Positions 1 to 11,111 of a stretch of DNA of 64,000 nucleotides are shown here, one piece after another. The notes under the pieces were generated by a model, which was not told the DNA's origin, did not search any database, and worked only from the letters and a program-made list of their open reading frames with translations. A program made the translations under genes and the position numbers. Every line of letters begins with the position of its first letter. Positions within the stretch are counted from its first letter, which is position 1. The stretch comes from Bacteroidota bacterium (GTDB taxonomy: Bacteria > Bacteroidota > Bacteroidia > Chitinophagales > JADJOU01): NCBI GenBank assembly GCA_016713645.1, contig JADJOU010000038.1, forward strand, positions 55,779 through 119,778, given 5' to 3'.

Positions 1-1644
1 AAACGGATTAAAGATTCTAAGTATACACATCCTAGCACAGGCGTGAATCTAATTGCAACAGATATGGATTTAGATGTTGGAGATGGGAGTATAATTGTTT
101 GTGGTTCTGCTTCAACTTCACCCAATGAAAAGATGTTTTTAGCTAAAGTTAATGGTGGTAGTTTTAATTCTATGAACTATGCAGAATTTACGATTCCCTA
201 TTCGCCATTTTCACATACATACGCACTCGATGTGCTTGTGAGAACTCATGGGGTAAATGGGAGCACACAAAATTTGTATTATGTGGTTGGTTTTATGTCT
301 GATGGCGTCGCCTCAAAGACAAGCAGCAAATTGCCGTTTTTAGCTTGTTTCAATAATAATTTGCAATTGCAATGGTATCGAACCAGTGTAGCCATGGTCA
401 ATCCTTATCCTTGGGATGTCTTTAATGCGATTACTGAAGTGAAGATTGGCGCATCGGGTTGGGGTATATTTGTATCTGGCACCACAACAAGGGATATGAT
501 TAATTCAACTACTTTAGAAAAAGCCATGACCCACGTGCATTTTGACTATAGTGGAAGTGAATTGAATCGACAATTTCATGTTACGAATTTCTCTGCTCCT
601 GGCACAAGTCAAGATAGTTCAGTTATTGGAGATATAATATTTGATGAATCAAGGGATAGAGTCTATATTCTATCGCACAATAGAACGGATAAAGGCATTA
701 CAGTGGAAGAATTGGATGTAAATACTTTTACCATGGTCGCAAGTAATTCGTTTAGTCTCGTAAATCCCTATACAAGTGCCTTAATGGATTGCACGGGATT
801 CAAATTGTATAAACACAGTGGGGATTCTCTGGGTGTAGTAGGATATGTTGATTTGGATTCGAGTCAGACTGGAATTGAAATGAGCATATTTCATACAATT
901 TTTAGTAGACCAACAGTTGCTCCGAATGATGCTCAAGTGTTCCATTGTGAAGCAGATGTCACGGGGCTGGGCATCAATACCTATTTTTCAACCCTTCAAT
1001 ACGGTGCATCTAGCCCCGAGTCCTTTGTGCCTTCTTTGGCATATTATAATGCCAGTCGCGGTCTGTATATGATGACTAATTTTACTAATTATGATGATAT
1101 AACACCCTTGTCAACCGGAGGCTCAAGCGGATATGCAACCTATCCCAGAATTATCAACGACCATGCTTATGATTATACAAGACAATTCTGTCCAATTGCC
1201 AATCCTGGCATAAGCACAAGAAGTAATACCATTTATAATTTTACAATTTCTACCTCAGATTCTATTACTTTTTATGATACTACTTCGGGAGCCTCGACGA
1301 GTTTAAGTGCTGTGGCCCAAGATATAACTACTATTAAATTATGTAATGTTTCTAGTATTAATGAATTTTTGAAAAGGTCGGATATTCAATCAATTATTCC
1401 AATTCAATTTGCTATTTATCCAACGCCTTCCAGTGATTATTTATATTTAAATCACGCAGATATGATAGATATTAAAAGTGTTGAGATTGTTGATATACAA
1501 GGAAAAAATGTGAACTATTATTTGATTTATATGACGATATCTTAAAGTTCGATGTGCAATCCTTTTCAAGCAGGGATCTATTTTATCAGGTTTATACAAA
1601 ACACTGATAGTAATATAATTACACAGAAAATATTAATTAAATAA
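1..1644 (+). CDS. Secreted T9SS type A sorting-domain protein (5' partial)
   Basis: The reading frame is already open at base 1, so the N-terminus lies outside the window. The body has no family I can name. It is rich in Ser/Thr/Asn and beta-type sequence, as in secreted Bacteroidota proteins. The last about 85 residues look like a T9SS type A sorting domain: an 'IYPTPSSDYLYL' segment, then 'VEIVDIQGKNV', and finally 'AGIYFIRF' and 'KILIK'. The frame stops at 1545, but sorting-domain sequence continues in another frame (LYDDILKFDVQSF) and then returns to the first frame, ending at 1644. That implies two compensating indels near 1510 and 1567. The likely role is export across the outer membrane by T9SS and surface anchoring or release. 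The function of the passenger is unknown. Confidence 0.75.
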
Positions 1645-1653
1645 TTTTATTAC

Positions 1654-1689
1654 AATCTGCATCAAGTAATTCACTGCTTGATGCAGATT
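1654..1689. terminator. Perfect 13-bp inverted repeat, probable terminator
   Basis: AATCTGCATCAAG (1654-1666) and its exact reverse complement (1677-1689) enclose a 10-nt loop, ten bases after the stop of the upstream T9SS protein gene. The U-tract is weak (AAATTT). The position between two plus-strand genes fits a transcription terminator. It could also be a dispersed hairpin repeat. Confidence 0.55.
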
Positions 1690-1704
1690 AAATTTGTGTA
1701 AGTT

Positions 1705-4700
1705 ATGTCTGTTAGATTTTTTTTAATATGTTTTATTTTGCAATTAAACTCTTCAATTGCAAACAATGCTGGAACTTCCATGGAGTTTTCCTATGAGGTA
1801 ATTGATTCCACCAACCGAATATATAAATTCAATTATTATCATTATCATAATTGTTTATCTGGATGGTATTCAATTGGAAATCCTGAGAATATTTATATAA
1901 AAAGTTTGGGCTCAAATGCCTTTAATGGTGATACTTTAGCAAAGGTAGCAATGAAATGTCTAAACCATCCAAACGGCTATGCGCGCAGCCAGGCTTGCCC
2001 TGGATCTCAAGATAATTGCGCTACAGGAGTATGGCCTCCCGTGGGTGCAGAGGGCTATCAACTCTACGTGTGGGAGGCTTATTTTACTTTCCCAAAAATA
2101 TGGGATAAATATTTGATTTATCACCCCGAGGCTGCATATTGGTTTTATCCTGGACAGTTGAGTTCTAATTACGACCGATTGTTTGTCAATCCATATGGCG
2201 GTGGGAATTCTTGCGATTTCGTCGCACAAGCGACCATCGATTTTAGCAAGGCATCTTATAATAATAGCCCCACCAATCCCAATATCAACCTCATTCCGGT
2301 TTTTTGCAAGAATAAAAAAGTGATTCACAGTTTTAACAGCATTGACCCAGATGGAGATTCACTAGTCTATAATTTAAAGGATATTCAAGTGAGTACTTTT
2401 ACACCAACCTATAAATTCGGTGCCCCTTTTATTACACAGCCGCATATCAATGGCACAACTACCCAACATCCCACACTGGATTGTGGCTATAGTTGGAATA
2501 GTCAAACAGGGGAATATAAGTGGAAACCCGATACCGTTCAATTTAGTCAAATAGATGTGCGCATTGATGAATATCGCAATAGTCAATTGATTGGCTCTTC
2601 CGAGCGCATTGCCATCTATATCGTCAAGGATGTATCATCTTGTTCGGAGATAGCACTCGATAGTGCACTTTCTCCTTCCTGTACCTTGTTTTCAAAATCA
2701 TCGAATGTGAAGGATAGTTTTGGTTGTTATATCAATGATTATGTGCAATCTGAATTTGTGTTTTGCGAGAAAACACCGATGACAATCAATTTTAGGATAA
2801 ATAATAAACAAAAGAAAATAGTCAAGCTGGATAATTATGCAGGCTATGGCAGTGCAGTAGATTTGGATACGAGCAAAGTGGATTCCATACGCGATTTTAG
2901 ATTGACATGGTCCAATCCTATCTATGGCAAGCATTATGGCACTTTTGCCTTTACGGGTTGCCCGGATACCGGCATTTACAATACCAAATTTGATAATTAT
3001 ATCACCCTTCCATTCACGGTACTCAGAACACCGCGCCCTCATAGAGATACTTTGTTCTATTGTGCTATAGGCGGTGCGAAAGACTTGTATATCAGAAATC
3101 TGGATAGTGGGGTGACTGTTGATTGGAGCCATCACAGCGGATTTACATATAGCAATGCTGATTCGAGTCATGTGAAAATAGCCCTGACCCACGATACGAC
3201 TTATTATATCTATTACAAATACTATGGAACTTCTTGTCCTTCCTGCAATATGATAGATACTGTTGTTGTGAAATTCGTTCCAGATTTTAGCCATACAACC
3301 CTGCCTTTAACGAGCACTGTATGCATCAGCAGCGGCAGTCAAGTGACCATCAAAGGAGATAGTATGAATGCGCCGTATAGCTATGCCTGGACGCCTATGC
3401 AGCGCATATTCCATCCAATAACAGGTCTGCTGTTAGATTCTGCAAGCAGCGCAACTATTGGCAATCCACGCCTCAAACCATTTGTCAGTTCAACCTATTA
3501 TGTTGAGATTACCTCTAAAACAGGCTGTACTGTTTTGGATTCTGCCAGGGTGAATGTGGTTGATTCGGCCATCAATTTCAGCATCCAAGCTTCTAAGAAA
3601 TATTGGTGCAATTGCGATACTGCGCAACTGCAAGCGGTGTCCAATACTTTTGTGGGCTGTAGTTTACAAGATTATCCCATCAACAATCCCATTAGTTACT
3701 CAATTACTTCAGGGAGCTCGTCGCCTTATCCCATTAAGCCCTATAACAATTACCCCTCGATATTTGGAGGGCATGGCGGCAAGAGTGTAAAGCATAGAAT
3801 TTTGATAAAAAATGCAGAGCTCAAGGCTATGGGTGTGGCGGGAAAAAATATTAAGAGCCTGAGTTTTTATACAGATACAGTGAAGCAAGTGAAGTATAAA
3901 AATTTGCAAATCACGATGGCCTGCAGTGCAGAAGATACGATTCGCGCTGCCTTTGTTCCCACCACGGTATTTTACAGGGACAGTTTGATATTATTATCCG
4001 ACATGGAGTATATACTCCCTTTGAAACAATTTGGGTATAATGTGGGGCTAGAAGAAAACTTATTTATAGAAATTTGCTTTAAGAATGATACGAATTATGT
4101 GAATGCCAATAGTCAATTAGAAGTTCAAACGACTGCATATCCATCAGTCGCTTTTACATACGGAAATAATGTTTGCGCATCCTATACATGGCTTGGCACG
4201 AGTAATCTGCGGCCTAAAATAAAGTTTGGCAAGACAAGTCCAAATCCAAGTGTTCCGAGTACATATAATTGGTCGCCCAATATAGGATTGAGCAGCAATA
4301 TCATTTCTAATCCGGTGGTGAATCGCTGTGCGCCGATTATGTATACCTTGACAGCAGGCAAAGGCGTGTGTTCAATGAGCGATAGTATTTTTATACAGGC
4401 TGATACTATTTTAAATATTACAGCTAGAAAAGATACATTTATTTGCAGCAAGCGAACTGTCCAACTCAATGCAGATGCCATAGGCAGTCCGATTAGAGGT
4501 AGTGCACTCACTTATTTATGGCGTGCCTTTCCCAAAGACAGTTCATTGAAGGATTCAACAAGTTTGATTTCACTCGTTTCTCCAGATACAACAACAAGCT
4601 ATATCATTTACATCACCAATGGAGCATGCATAAAGTCTGATACTGTGACCATAACAGTTGGTACACCTTTGAAAATTGCGATGAGTAAAAAAGATCCCAC

Positions 4701-7700
4701 TTGCCTTGGTGCTAATGGAAAAGCAATTGCTAAGAGCAATAACGGAAATGCACCATTTAATTATATTTGGAGTCCATTCAATGTAAATCATGATACAATA
4801 CAATCATTATTACAAGGCAAATATAAAGTAACTGTATTGGCTGCAGATGGCTGCGAAGGAAGGGATTCTGTGACTTTAGTAAATATTCAAAAGACGCTAT
4901 CGATATCGCTGAGCAAAACGGATGTCACCTGTTTTGGAAAGAATGATGGCAGATTGAAAGCAAGTGTATTGAGTGCAGAGACTGGGCCATTTCAATATAC
5001 ATGGATTCCTAGTTTGGGGAATTCAGACAGTTTTTCAACGCTCAATGCTGGATGGCATAAAGTAACTATATTGGATACTCCAAGCAATTGCATTGGAAAG
5101 GATAGTATAGAGATTAAACAAGCTGCGAAGTTGATTGTGCAAGCAGACAGCATTGATGTGAGCTGTTATGGAATGGCTACGGGAAGTTTGACTACAGCGA
5201 CTGTCGGTGGCACTTTGCCTTATAGTTATAGTTGGAGCGATACATCGTTGGGCAATGTTTCAAGCGCAATCAATAAAGTGGCCAAAACATATAGTGTGAC
5301 CGTGACGGATAAAAATGGATGCAGAGATAGCAGTGCGACGAAGATTAATCAACCCAATGAACTCATCACTAGTTTATATAAAACGGATTCTGTGCAATGC
5401 TATGGGGATTCTAATGGCGTTGCCATCATTCAAGTGACAGGAGGAACTTATCCATATTCATATACTTGGTTGAATGGCAGTGGTCAAATAGATTCGAATG
5501 TCAATACCCTTAAAAAAGGAATCTATACAGTCGTGATTAAAGATAAATTCAACTGTCTGGATTCCATCAAATCGATTGCGATTGGCTCACCAGATAGCAT
5601 ATCTATTGATGCTACAGTAATACAGAATTTTTGTTTTGGACAAAATGCTGGAAAAATAAAACTCAATGTTCGTGGAGGTCGAATGCCTTATAGTTATTTG
5701 TGGAGTGATAATAGTATTGGAGATACTATAGCCAATCTTCAAGTGGGGACATATAGTGTTACGGTAAAAGACAATTCCTTATGCAGTCAAGTTAAAACCT
5801 TTATAATCACTCAGCCAACCTTGATAAAGCGAATAATTCAAACAGATTCTGTTCGATGTTTTAATGAGGCAAATGGGAAGGCTGTCGTTCATATCAGCGG
5901 AGGTATAAAGTCTTATACATATAATTGGAATGCGCTTCCCATTCAAACTGATAGCATAGCTATAGGATTGAAGCAGGGAATGTATCTATTAAATGCTTCG
6001 GACTCTAATGGATGTATGAGCCTAGATACAGTGTTGATTCGCCAACCTCAGCCGCTTGTTAGCGCTATACAAGCAGATAGTGTAACTTGTTTCAATAAGA
6101 GAGATGGGTTGATTTCCATGCAGACCCAAGGAGGCAATGGGAATTATAGTTATACAAATAATGGAATGAGTGTATTCTTTCCTATGACTAATTTAGATAC
6201 CGGTTCCTATTTTATTATTACCAAGGATGCAAAGCAATGCGCGGACACCCAAATAGTGCGTATATACCAAGCTCCGAAAATTAGTGGCTTTATGATTACG
6301 GATTCCATTCGATGTGCAAGCAGCAAGAATGGCAAATCAAAAGTGGTGGCGACAGGAGGTACAGGAAAACTGACTTATCAGTGGACGAATGGCAGTCTTG
6401 CAGATAGTGCAATCAACCTAGTTAAAGGAAAAGTTGAAGTTACTATCAGCGACATTAAGAATTGTCAAGCGATATTCATAGATACTGTTAAAAGCCCACC
6501 TGCCATAAATATTGTGTTTAAAACAGGGGAATCCAATTGCAAAGGGTCATCGACAGGCTATATAAAAGCAATGGTAGGAGGCGGTGCACCACCTTATCTC
6601 TATCAATGGAATACCTCGCCGATTCTTTTTATGGATAGTATTTCTCAAATTAAAGCGGGTATTTATCAGTTGAAAATTACGGATAGCAAGGGTTGTGAAG
6701 ATACGCTGAGCGCCATTCTTTCAGAGCCAATCAGTGAGATGGAGGTCATTTTAAAAACAAAAATAAATGCCACATGCTATAAGGCAGGGGATGGGCAAAT
6801 AGAGGTAATGGTCAAAGGAGGACTTGCCCCATATCAGTATAAGTGGAATACAAACCCTGCACAATTCACAGCTTTGGCAAAGAATCTAAGTGCCAATGAA
6901 CTTTATACTGTTACCGTAACAGACCAAAAGGGATGCGAGGATACAATGAGTTTTAGCATTGCGGAGCCGCAATTATTGACGATTGATAAAATAGAATTAC
7001 AACATGTGCAGTGTCCAAAAGATCAAAATGGGTTTATTAAATTGACGATGAAAGGGGGAACAGTCAATGCCACTAGATCATATCAATTGTCTACGGATAG
7101 TGTTTTATGGATAAGCAATAGGATGTTGCAAAACTTATCAGGTGGCATATACAAAATATGGGTGCGAGATGCAAATGGATGCATTGCAACCACTCAAGCG
7201 GAGATAAAAGAGCCTGAGTTGCTTATTGTGCAGATTAACCCCTAGGGACACTTTTGTTAAAATGGGTCATGCTGTTTTATTGGTGCCACAAGTTCAAACG
7301 AAGTCCAATAATATACCCCAAGATTTAGTGTATAAATGGTCGCCTTCCATAGGATTGAGTTGCGCCGATTGTAAAACTCCAATAAGTGTTGTATTCCACG
7401 ATCAGACTTATCGATTGACAACTATTCAAAATGGAACGTGCGAGGTTGAAACCATTACCAGAATCTATGTCGACCATGATGATGTTTATATCCCTAATGC
7501 ATTCAGTCCAAATGGCAAAGGCCCAGAGGAAAATGAACAATTCAAGGTATATGGTCAAGGAATTTTAAAGGTGGAGATGATGATATTCAACCGCAGTGGG
7601 GAACGCGTATATACGGAAATGAGCAGCAATCCCGCATGGGATGGCAAATATAGAGGGGAGTTTGTCCAAGATGGGGTATATGTTTATACGATTGAAATCA

Positions 7701-7756
7701 CTTTTTTAGGAGGACAGAAAGCGCGAAAGCATGGAAGTGTTACCGTTTTAAGGTAA
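1705..7756 (+). CDS. Giant SprB-repeat surface protein with T9SS type B (gliding-motility) C-terminal domain, frameshifted
   Basis: A signal peptide (residues 1-20, 'FFLICFILQLNSSIA') is followed by about 970 residues of secreted beta-rich sequence. Eleven tandem SprB repeats of about 70-75 residues follow, from about residue 990 to 1840. Each has the pattern 'C(F/Y)G..(D/N)G......GG..PY.Y.W......(L)..G.Y.V.(V/I).D..GC.D'. The C-terminus carries 'YIPNAFSPNG' and 'FNRSGERVY', then 'WDGKYRGEFVQDGVYVYTI', which is the gliding-motility-associated type B sorting domain. The frame breaks at about 7240 in a run 'acccctaggg'. The repeats end at 7245 and the sorting domain continues in another frame, so I join them as one CDS of about 2,015 residues. 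By family it is a surface adhesin, filamentous or gliding-associated, exported by T9SS. No ligand can be inferred. Confidence 0.85.
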
Positions 7757-7856
7757 AGAGATTATTGTACAATAAAAAGAAATTCAATCTATTGATTTTC
7801 AATTTAATTATTTTATGGGGACTTAAAAATTCTTATGCCTATTTTTGTAATTCACT

Positions 7857-8487
7857 ATGAATTGGTTTAAAGACTTTATACCGAATTGGAAAGCTGCCTT
7901 GGCAGCGGATAAATGGATACTTCCAAAAATGGTATTCTTATTGACAGTTGGGAATTTTAATCCCTATTTATTTAGCATCATTTTACCTATTTTACAAAAG
8001 AGAGGGGACGATGATTCCTGACCCACTCTTGGATATGATCGACCCGAGCGATGTATCCAGAATGATATTTATGCTCTTGTATACAGGTTTATTTGTCACT
8101 ATCTTATGGCTTTTAGCGTATCCAAAAGAGTTGAAAGTGGGGATGAAACTCTATGTCGTCATATCCTATATGCGCATGATTACGGTTTATATGATTCCGT
8201 TGGAGCCGCCATCAGGATTGATCTATCTCTCCGATCCAATTCTCGCGGCATCTGTCTATAAGGGGCATATCATCACCAAAGATTTATTTTTCTCTGGCCA
8301 TACAGCTACGATTGTAAGTTGTTTTATGATGAATCATCACCCCATTCTGAAATGGTTGGTGGGATTTTTTGCAGTATCCATATCCTATTTGCTCTTGGTT
8401 CAACATATTCACTACACCGTAGATATAATCGGTGCTTGGATGTTTTCATTTCTTATCTATAAATTTCTCACTGCAGAAGAAAAATGA
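7857..8487 (+). CDS. PAP2-like (sphingomyelin synthase-type) membrane phosphatase, 5' frameshift
   Basis: An integral membrane protein with the motif 'FFSGHTATIV' followed by 'HIHYTVDIIGAW'. This resembles the catalytic SGH and HxxxTVD signatures of the PAP2_C/sphingomyelin-synthase-like branch, which transfers or hydrolyses phosphate head groups of lipids. The open frame with the active site begins near 7948 at a TTG. An upstream ATG at 7857 opens a good N-terminus (MNWFKDFIPNWKAALAADKW) in another frame that leads into the same hydrophobic helix. I therefore place the start at 7857 with a one-base indel at about 7945. The methyltransferase gene overlaps its end by 4 bp (ATGA), which suggests translational coupling. 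The substrate is unknown; a lipid intermediate is an inference. Confidence 0.7.
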
Positions 8488-9122
8488 TAAGATGGAATAT
8501 CGCTCAGTGGTTTGAAAAGCGCTGGTGGAAAGATTATCTCTCCAAGCAGAATGCGGCAGAATACATTCAATGGAAAGAGCGCTATTGGCATCTCTTTATT
8601 CAAAAAATAGGCATTCATGTTTTGCCGAATCAAGTCATCTATGATTATGGCTGCGGTCCAGCGGGCATCAATATCATCTATCCGGAGCATGCGGTTTATG
8701 CGGTAGACCCGCTTATTGAAGACTATCAGCGCGATTATCCCGCATTATTTCCTCCAAGTAAAATTGTCTATAGCAATTCAACAATTGAGGATTTTAAACC
8801 GACCGTATTGGGGGATTGGATATTCAGCATCAATTGCATCAATCACGTCAATGACCTAGAAGCGGCATTAGCGATTATAGCACAAAGTGGGAAGGAGGAT
8901 GCCACTTACATCATTTCAACCGATTTGCATTCAACGGGTTTTTTCAATTTTATATTGAAATATTTGCCCTTTGATATTCTCCATCCGATTCAATTGAATT
9001 ACGAAGAGTACATGGAGGATTTTCATGCGTCAGGACTCGTGGTAGAGCGATCTATCAAGCTCAAGACAAAGTGGATGTTTGAATATTGGGTATTTGTTTT
9101 AAAGAAGCATTCAAGCAATTAA
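8484..9122 (+). CDS. Class I SAM-dependent methyltransferase
   Basis: A 212-residue protein with a glycine-rich motif I ('VIYDYGCGPAG', about residues 53-63), an acidic motif II ending ('VYAVDPL') and a motif IV region ('DWIFSINCINHVND'). These are features of Rossmann-fold SAM methyltransferases. The N-terminus is Trp/Arg-rich. The start overlaps the PAP2 stop (ATGA), so the two are probably one operon and could act on the same lipid or small molecule (inference). No feature fixes the substrate. Confidence 0.75.
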   Translation: MIRWNIAQWFEKRWWKDYLSKQNAAEYIQWKERYWHLFIQKIGIHVLPNQVIYDYGCGPAGINIIYPEHAVYAVDPLIEDYQRDYPALFPPSKIVYSNSTIEDFKPTVLGDWIFSINCINHVNDLEAALAIIAQSGKEDATYIISTDLHSTGFFNFILKYLPFDILHPIQLNYEEYMEDFHASGLVVERSIKLKTKWMFEYWVFVLKKHSSN

Positions 9123-9138
9123 TACTAAATTTACGATT

Positions 9139-9636
9139 ATGAATAGAACAGATTTTAGTCCGAGCTCAAAAATATGGATTTACCAAAGTGAACGCCTTTT
9201 AGATGAACGGGAAGAGGCAATCATCAATGCGCGATTGGCTCAATTTGTGCAATCGTGGACGGCACATAGTCATGAGGTAAAAGGACATGGCGCAGTCTAT
9301 CATCGCGCAATGATCGTATTGATGGCCGATGAAAGTCATACCCAGGTTTCTGGCTGTTCGATCGACAGTTCCGTGAAGTTTATCAAAGCGATGGGTGCGG
9401 AGATGGGCATTGATTTTTTTGATAGAAAACATCTGGTTGTCAAAGTGGATGGCGCATTGCAAATTGCCTTGATACAGGACATTCAATCGATGATTTCAAA
9501 TGGCATCGAGCAGATTGAAGTCTTTGACAATTTGATTTTGACGAAAGAGGAATGGGATACTGCATGGTTAAAGCCCTTGAGTGAAAGCCGTTATAAGCGC
9601 ATGTTCGACTTTATGAAAATTGCTCCTTCTCTATAA
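9139..9636 (+). CDS. Conserved Bacteroidota protein (often mislabelled 'ABC transporter ATPase')
   Basis: A 165-residue soluble protein with no Walker motifs. It contains 'IVLMADESHTQVSGCSIDSSVKF', then 'MGAEMGIDFFDRKHLVVK'. From memory this matches a small protein family conserved in Bacteroidota that public annotation sometimes calls ABC transporter ATPase; the sequence itself gives no support for that name. The 'SGCSIDSS' segment with its single Cys is the most conserved-looking part. It lies 16 bp after the methyltransferase, probably cotranscribed. Its last 26 bp overlap the convergent HPt gene. Function unknown. Confidence 0.65.
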   Translation: MNRTDFSPSSKIWIYQSERLLDEREEAIINARLAQFVQSWTAHSHEVKGHGAVYHRAMIVLMADESHTQVSGCSIDSSVKFIKAMGAEMGIDFFDRKHLVVKVDGALQIALIQDIQSMISNGIEQIEVFDNLILTKEEWDTAWLKPLSESRYKRMFDFMKIAPSL

Positions 9637-9958
9637 TCAAGGCATCCATGGTAGATTGAATTATAGGTGCGATTCTATCAATGATGGGTTGAAGCGATTC
9701 AATTGGGGCATGCTCTCGCGCTAATTTCTCCAAGAGAGAGACATCATCTTCAATGTCATTCATTTCAAAATACTTTAAATTGGATTTTATTTTATGAATA
9801 TTCAAGAAAACTTTTTTGCTGTCATTTTCTGCAGCACCAGCGCGAATAGCGGCTAAAGAAGGTCCAACGGTCGAGATAAACAATTCAATCATTTTGAAGA
9901 TAAAACTTCGATTGTCTCTGCTGATTTTTTTTAGATTGTCTAGGGAATAATGTTGCAT
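9611..9958 (-). CDS. Histidine phosphotransfer (HPt) domain protein
   Basis: A 115-residue all-helical protein. The segment 'NIHKIKSNLKYFEM' matches the HPt signature H-x-x-K-(G/S), with His55 as the candidate phospho-acceptor. HPt proteins relay phosphate between hybrid kinases and response regulators. There is no kinase next to it, so this is an orphan relay protein. The LytS/LytTR pair 10 kb away is not known to use HPt domains. The gene is 6 bp downstream of the polyprenyl synthetase gene and probably cotranscribed. The 3' end overlaps the convergent plus-strand gene by 26 bp. Confidence 0.7.
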   Translation of the reverse strand: MQHYSLDNLKKISRDNRSFIFKMIELFISTVGPSLAAIRAGAAENDSKKVFLNIHKIKSNLKYFEMNDIEDDVSLLEKLAREHAPIESLQPIIDRIAPIIQSTMDALIIEKEQFS

Positions 9959-9964
9959 AACAAA

Positions 9965-10936
9965 TCAATTTTTACGATTGACGATTAAGTCTGCAAAATT
10001 TTTCAATACGGCTTTTTTATCATGGGAAACACTGAGGAGCTCTAGCGATTTAAGCGCTTGTTCGTAATAAAAGAGCATCTTGTTCTCTGTGTATTCTTTG
10101 GCAAAAGAGGAAATGAATATCTTCTTTACATCATCTACTTTTTCTTGATTGAATTCAGTGGTTTGCATCCAATTGTGCAAGATTTCCTTTTCATATTTAT
10201 GCTGGGTATTCATCGCTTTGATGAGGAGCAAGGTCTTTTTATTGTTGCAGATATCACCGCCAATTCGCTTTCCTACAGCCGCTTCTGAGCCGAAGGAGTC
10301 TAAGAGGTCATCTTGTATCTGAAAGGCGATGCCTATATTGATGCCAAATTGATAGAGGTGATTTAAATCTTCAACTGAAGCCATGCAGATCATGCCCGAC
10401 ATTTTTAAGCTGCAAGCCAAGAGAACCGCTGTTTTTAGTTCAATCATCTGCAAATACTCCATTTCAGAAACGGTAAATTCTGTCTCAAAATCCATGTCCA
10501 TTTGCTGACCTTCACAGACTTCAAGCGCTGTCTGATTGAACAAATGCATGACTTCAGGTAAGATATGGGGATGGACGGAACAAATTTTCTGATAGGCGAC
10601 AATTTGCATAGCATCACCAGAGAGGATTCCAGCATTGAGGCCATATTTGGCATGCACCGTTTCTCTACCTCTTCGGAGATTGGCCTTGTCCATGATATCG
10701 TCATGCACTAAGGTGAAATTGTGGAATATCTCGATGCCAATGGCCGGTTCTATGACTTGTTCAAAGGGGATATTATACATCTCAGCCACTGATAAAAATA
10801 AGGCAGGTCTAATGCGCTTGCTATCTAGGGAGAGGATGTATTCAATGGGTTGATATAGATGAATGGGCGTTTTTTTCTTCAGAGAAGAGGATAATGCCTC
10901 TTCAATGATTTGCTTTAATTGGACAATATCTCGCAT
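9965..10936 (-). CDS. Polyprenyl (farnesyl/geranylgeranyl) diphosphate synthase family
   Basis: A 323-residue isoprenoid synthase. It has both aspartate-rich metal sites: 'LVHDDIMDKANLRRGRETVH' (FARM region) and 'FQIQDDLLDSFG' (SARM). It also has 'RPALFLSVAEMYNI' at the N-terminal substrate-binding helix. The enzyme condenses isopentenyl diphosphate onto an allylic diphosphate; chain length cannot be set by eye. It acts in the cytoplasm and supplies quinone, carotenoid or undecaprenyl precursors. The full family length is present and no break is seen. The HPt gene follows after 6 bp. Confidence 0.88.
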   Translation of the reverse strand: MRDIVQLKQIIEEALSSSLKKKTPIHLYQPIEYILSLDSKRIRPALFLSVAEMYNIPFEQVIEPAIGIEIFHNFTLVHDDIMDKANLRRGRETVHAKYGLNAGILSGDAMQIVAYQKICSVHPHILPEVMHLFNQTALEVCEGQQMDMDFETEFTVSEMEYLQMIELKTAVLLACSLKMSGMICMASVEDLNHLYQFGINIGIAFQIQDDLLDSFGSEAAVGKRIGGDICNNKKTLLLIKAMNTQHKYEKEILHNWMQTTEFNQEKVDDVKKIFISSFAKEYTENKMLFYYEQALKSLELLSVSHDKKAVLKNFADLIVNRKN

Positions 10937-11111
10937 AGAACAAACCTAATAATTTTCATGTAAATGGGGATGAAAATTTAGGGATAGATTTTTAGTTTTG
11001 GATAGCTGCATTTTTATTAAATTGCAAATACTTATACCCAAAGCGATATGAAAATGGATGCCCTAAACAAATAGCTATTTAAATGTAGGAATTTCTAGTT
11101 TTAATAAGAAA

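Noticed and set aside
7840..7847. TATTTTTG as promoter of the PAP2 gene
   Set aside because: The -7-like match lacks a -33 TTTG at a suitable distance; in an AT-rich gap it may be chance.
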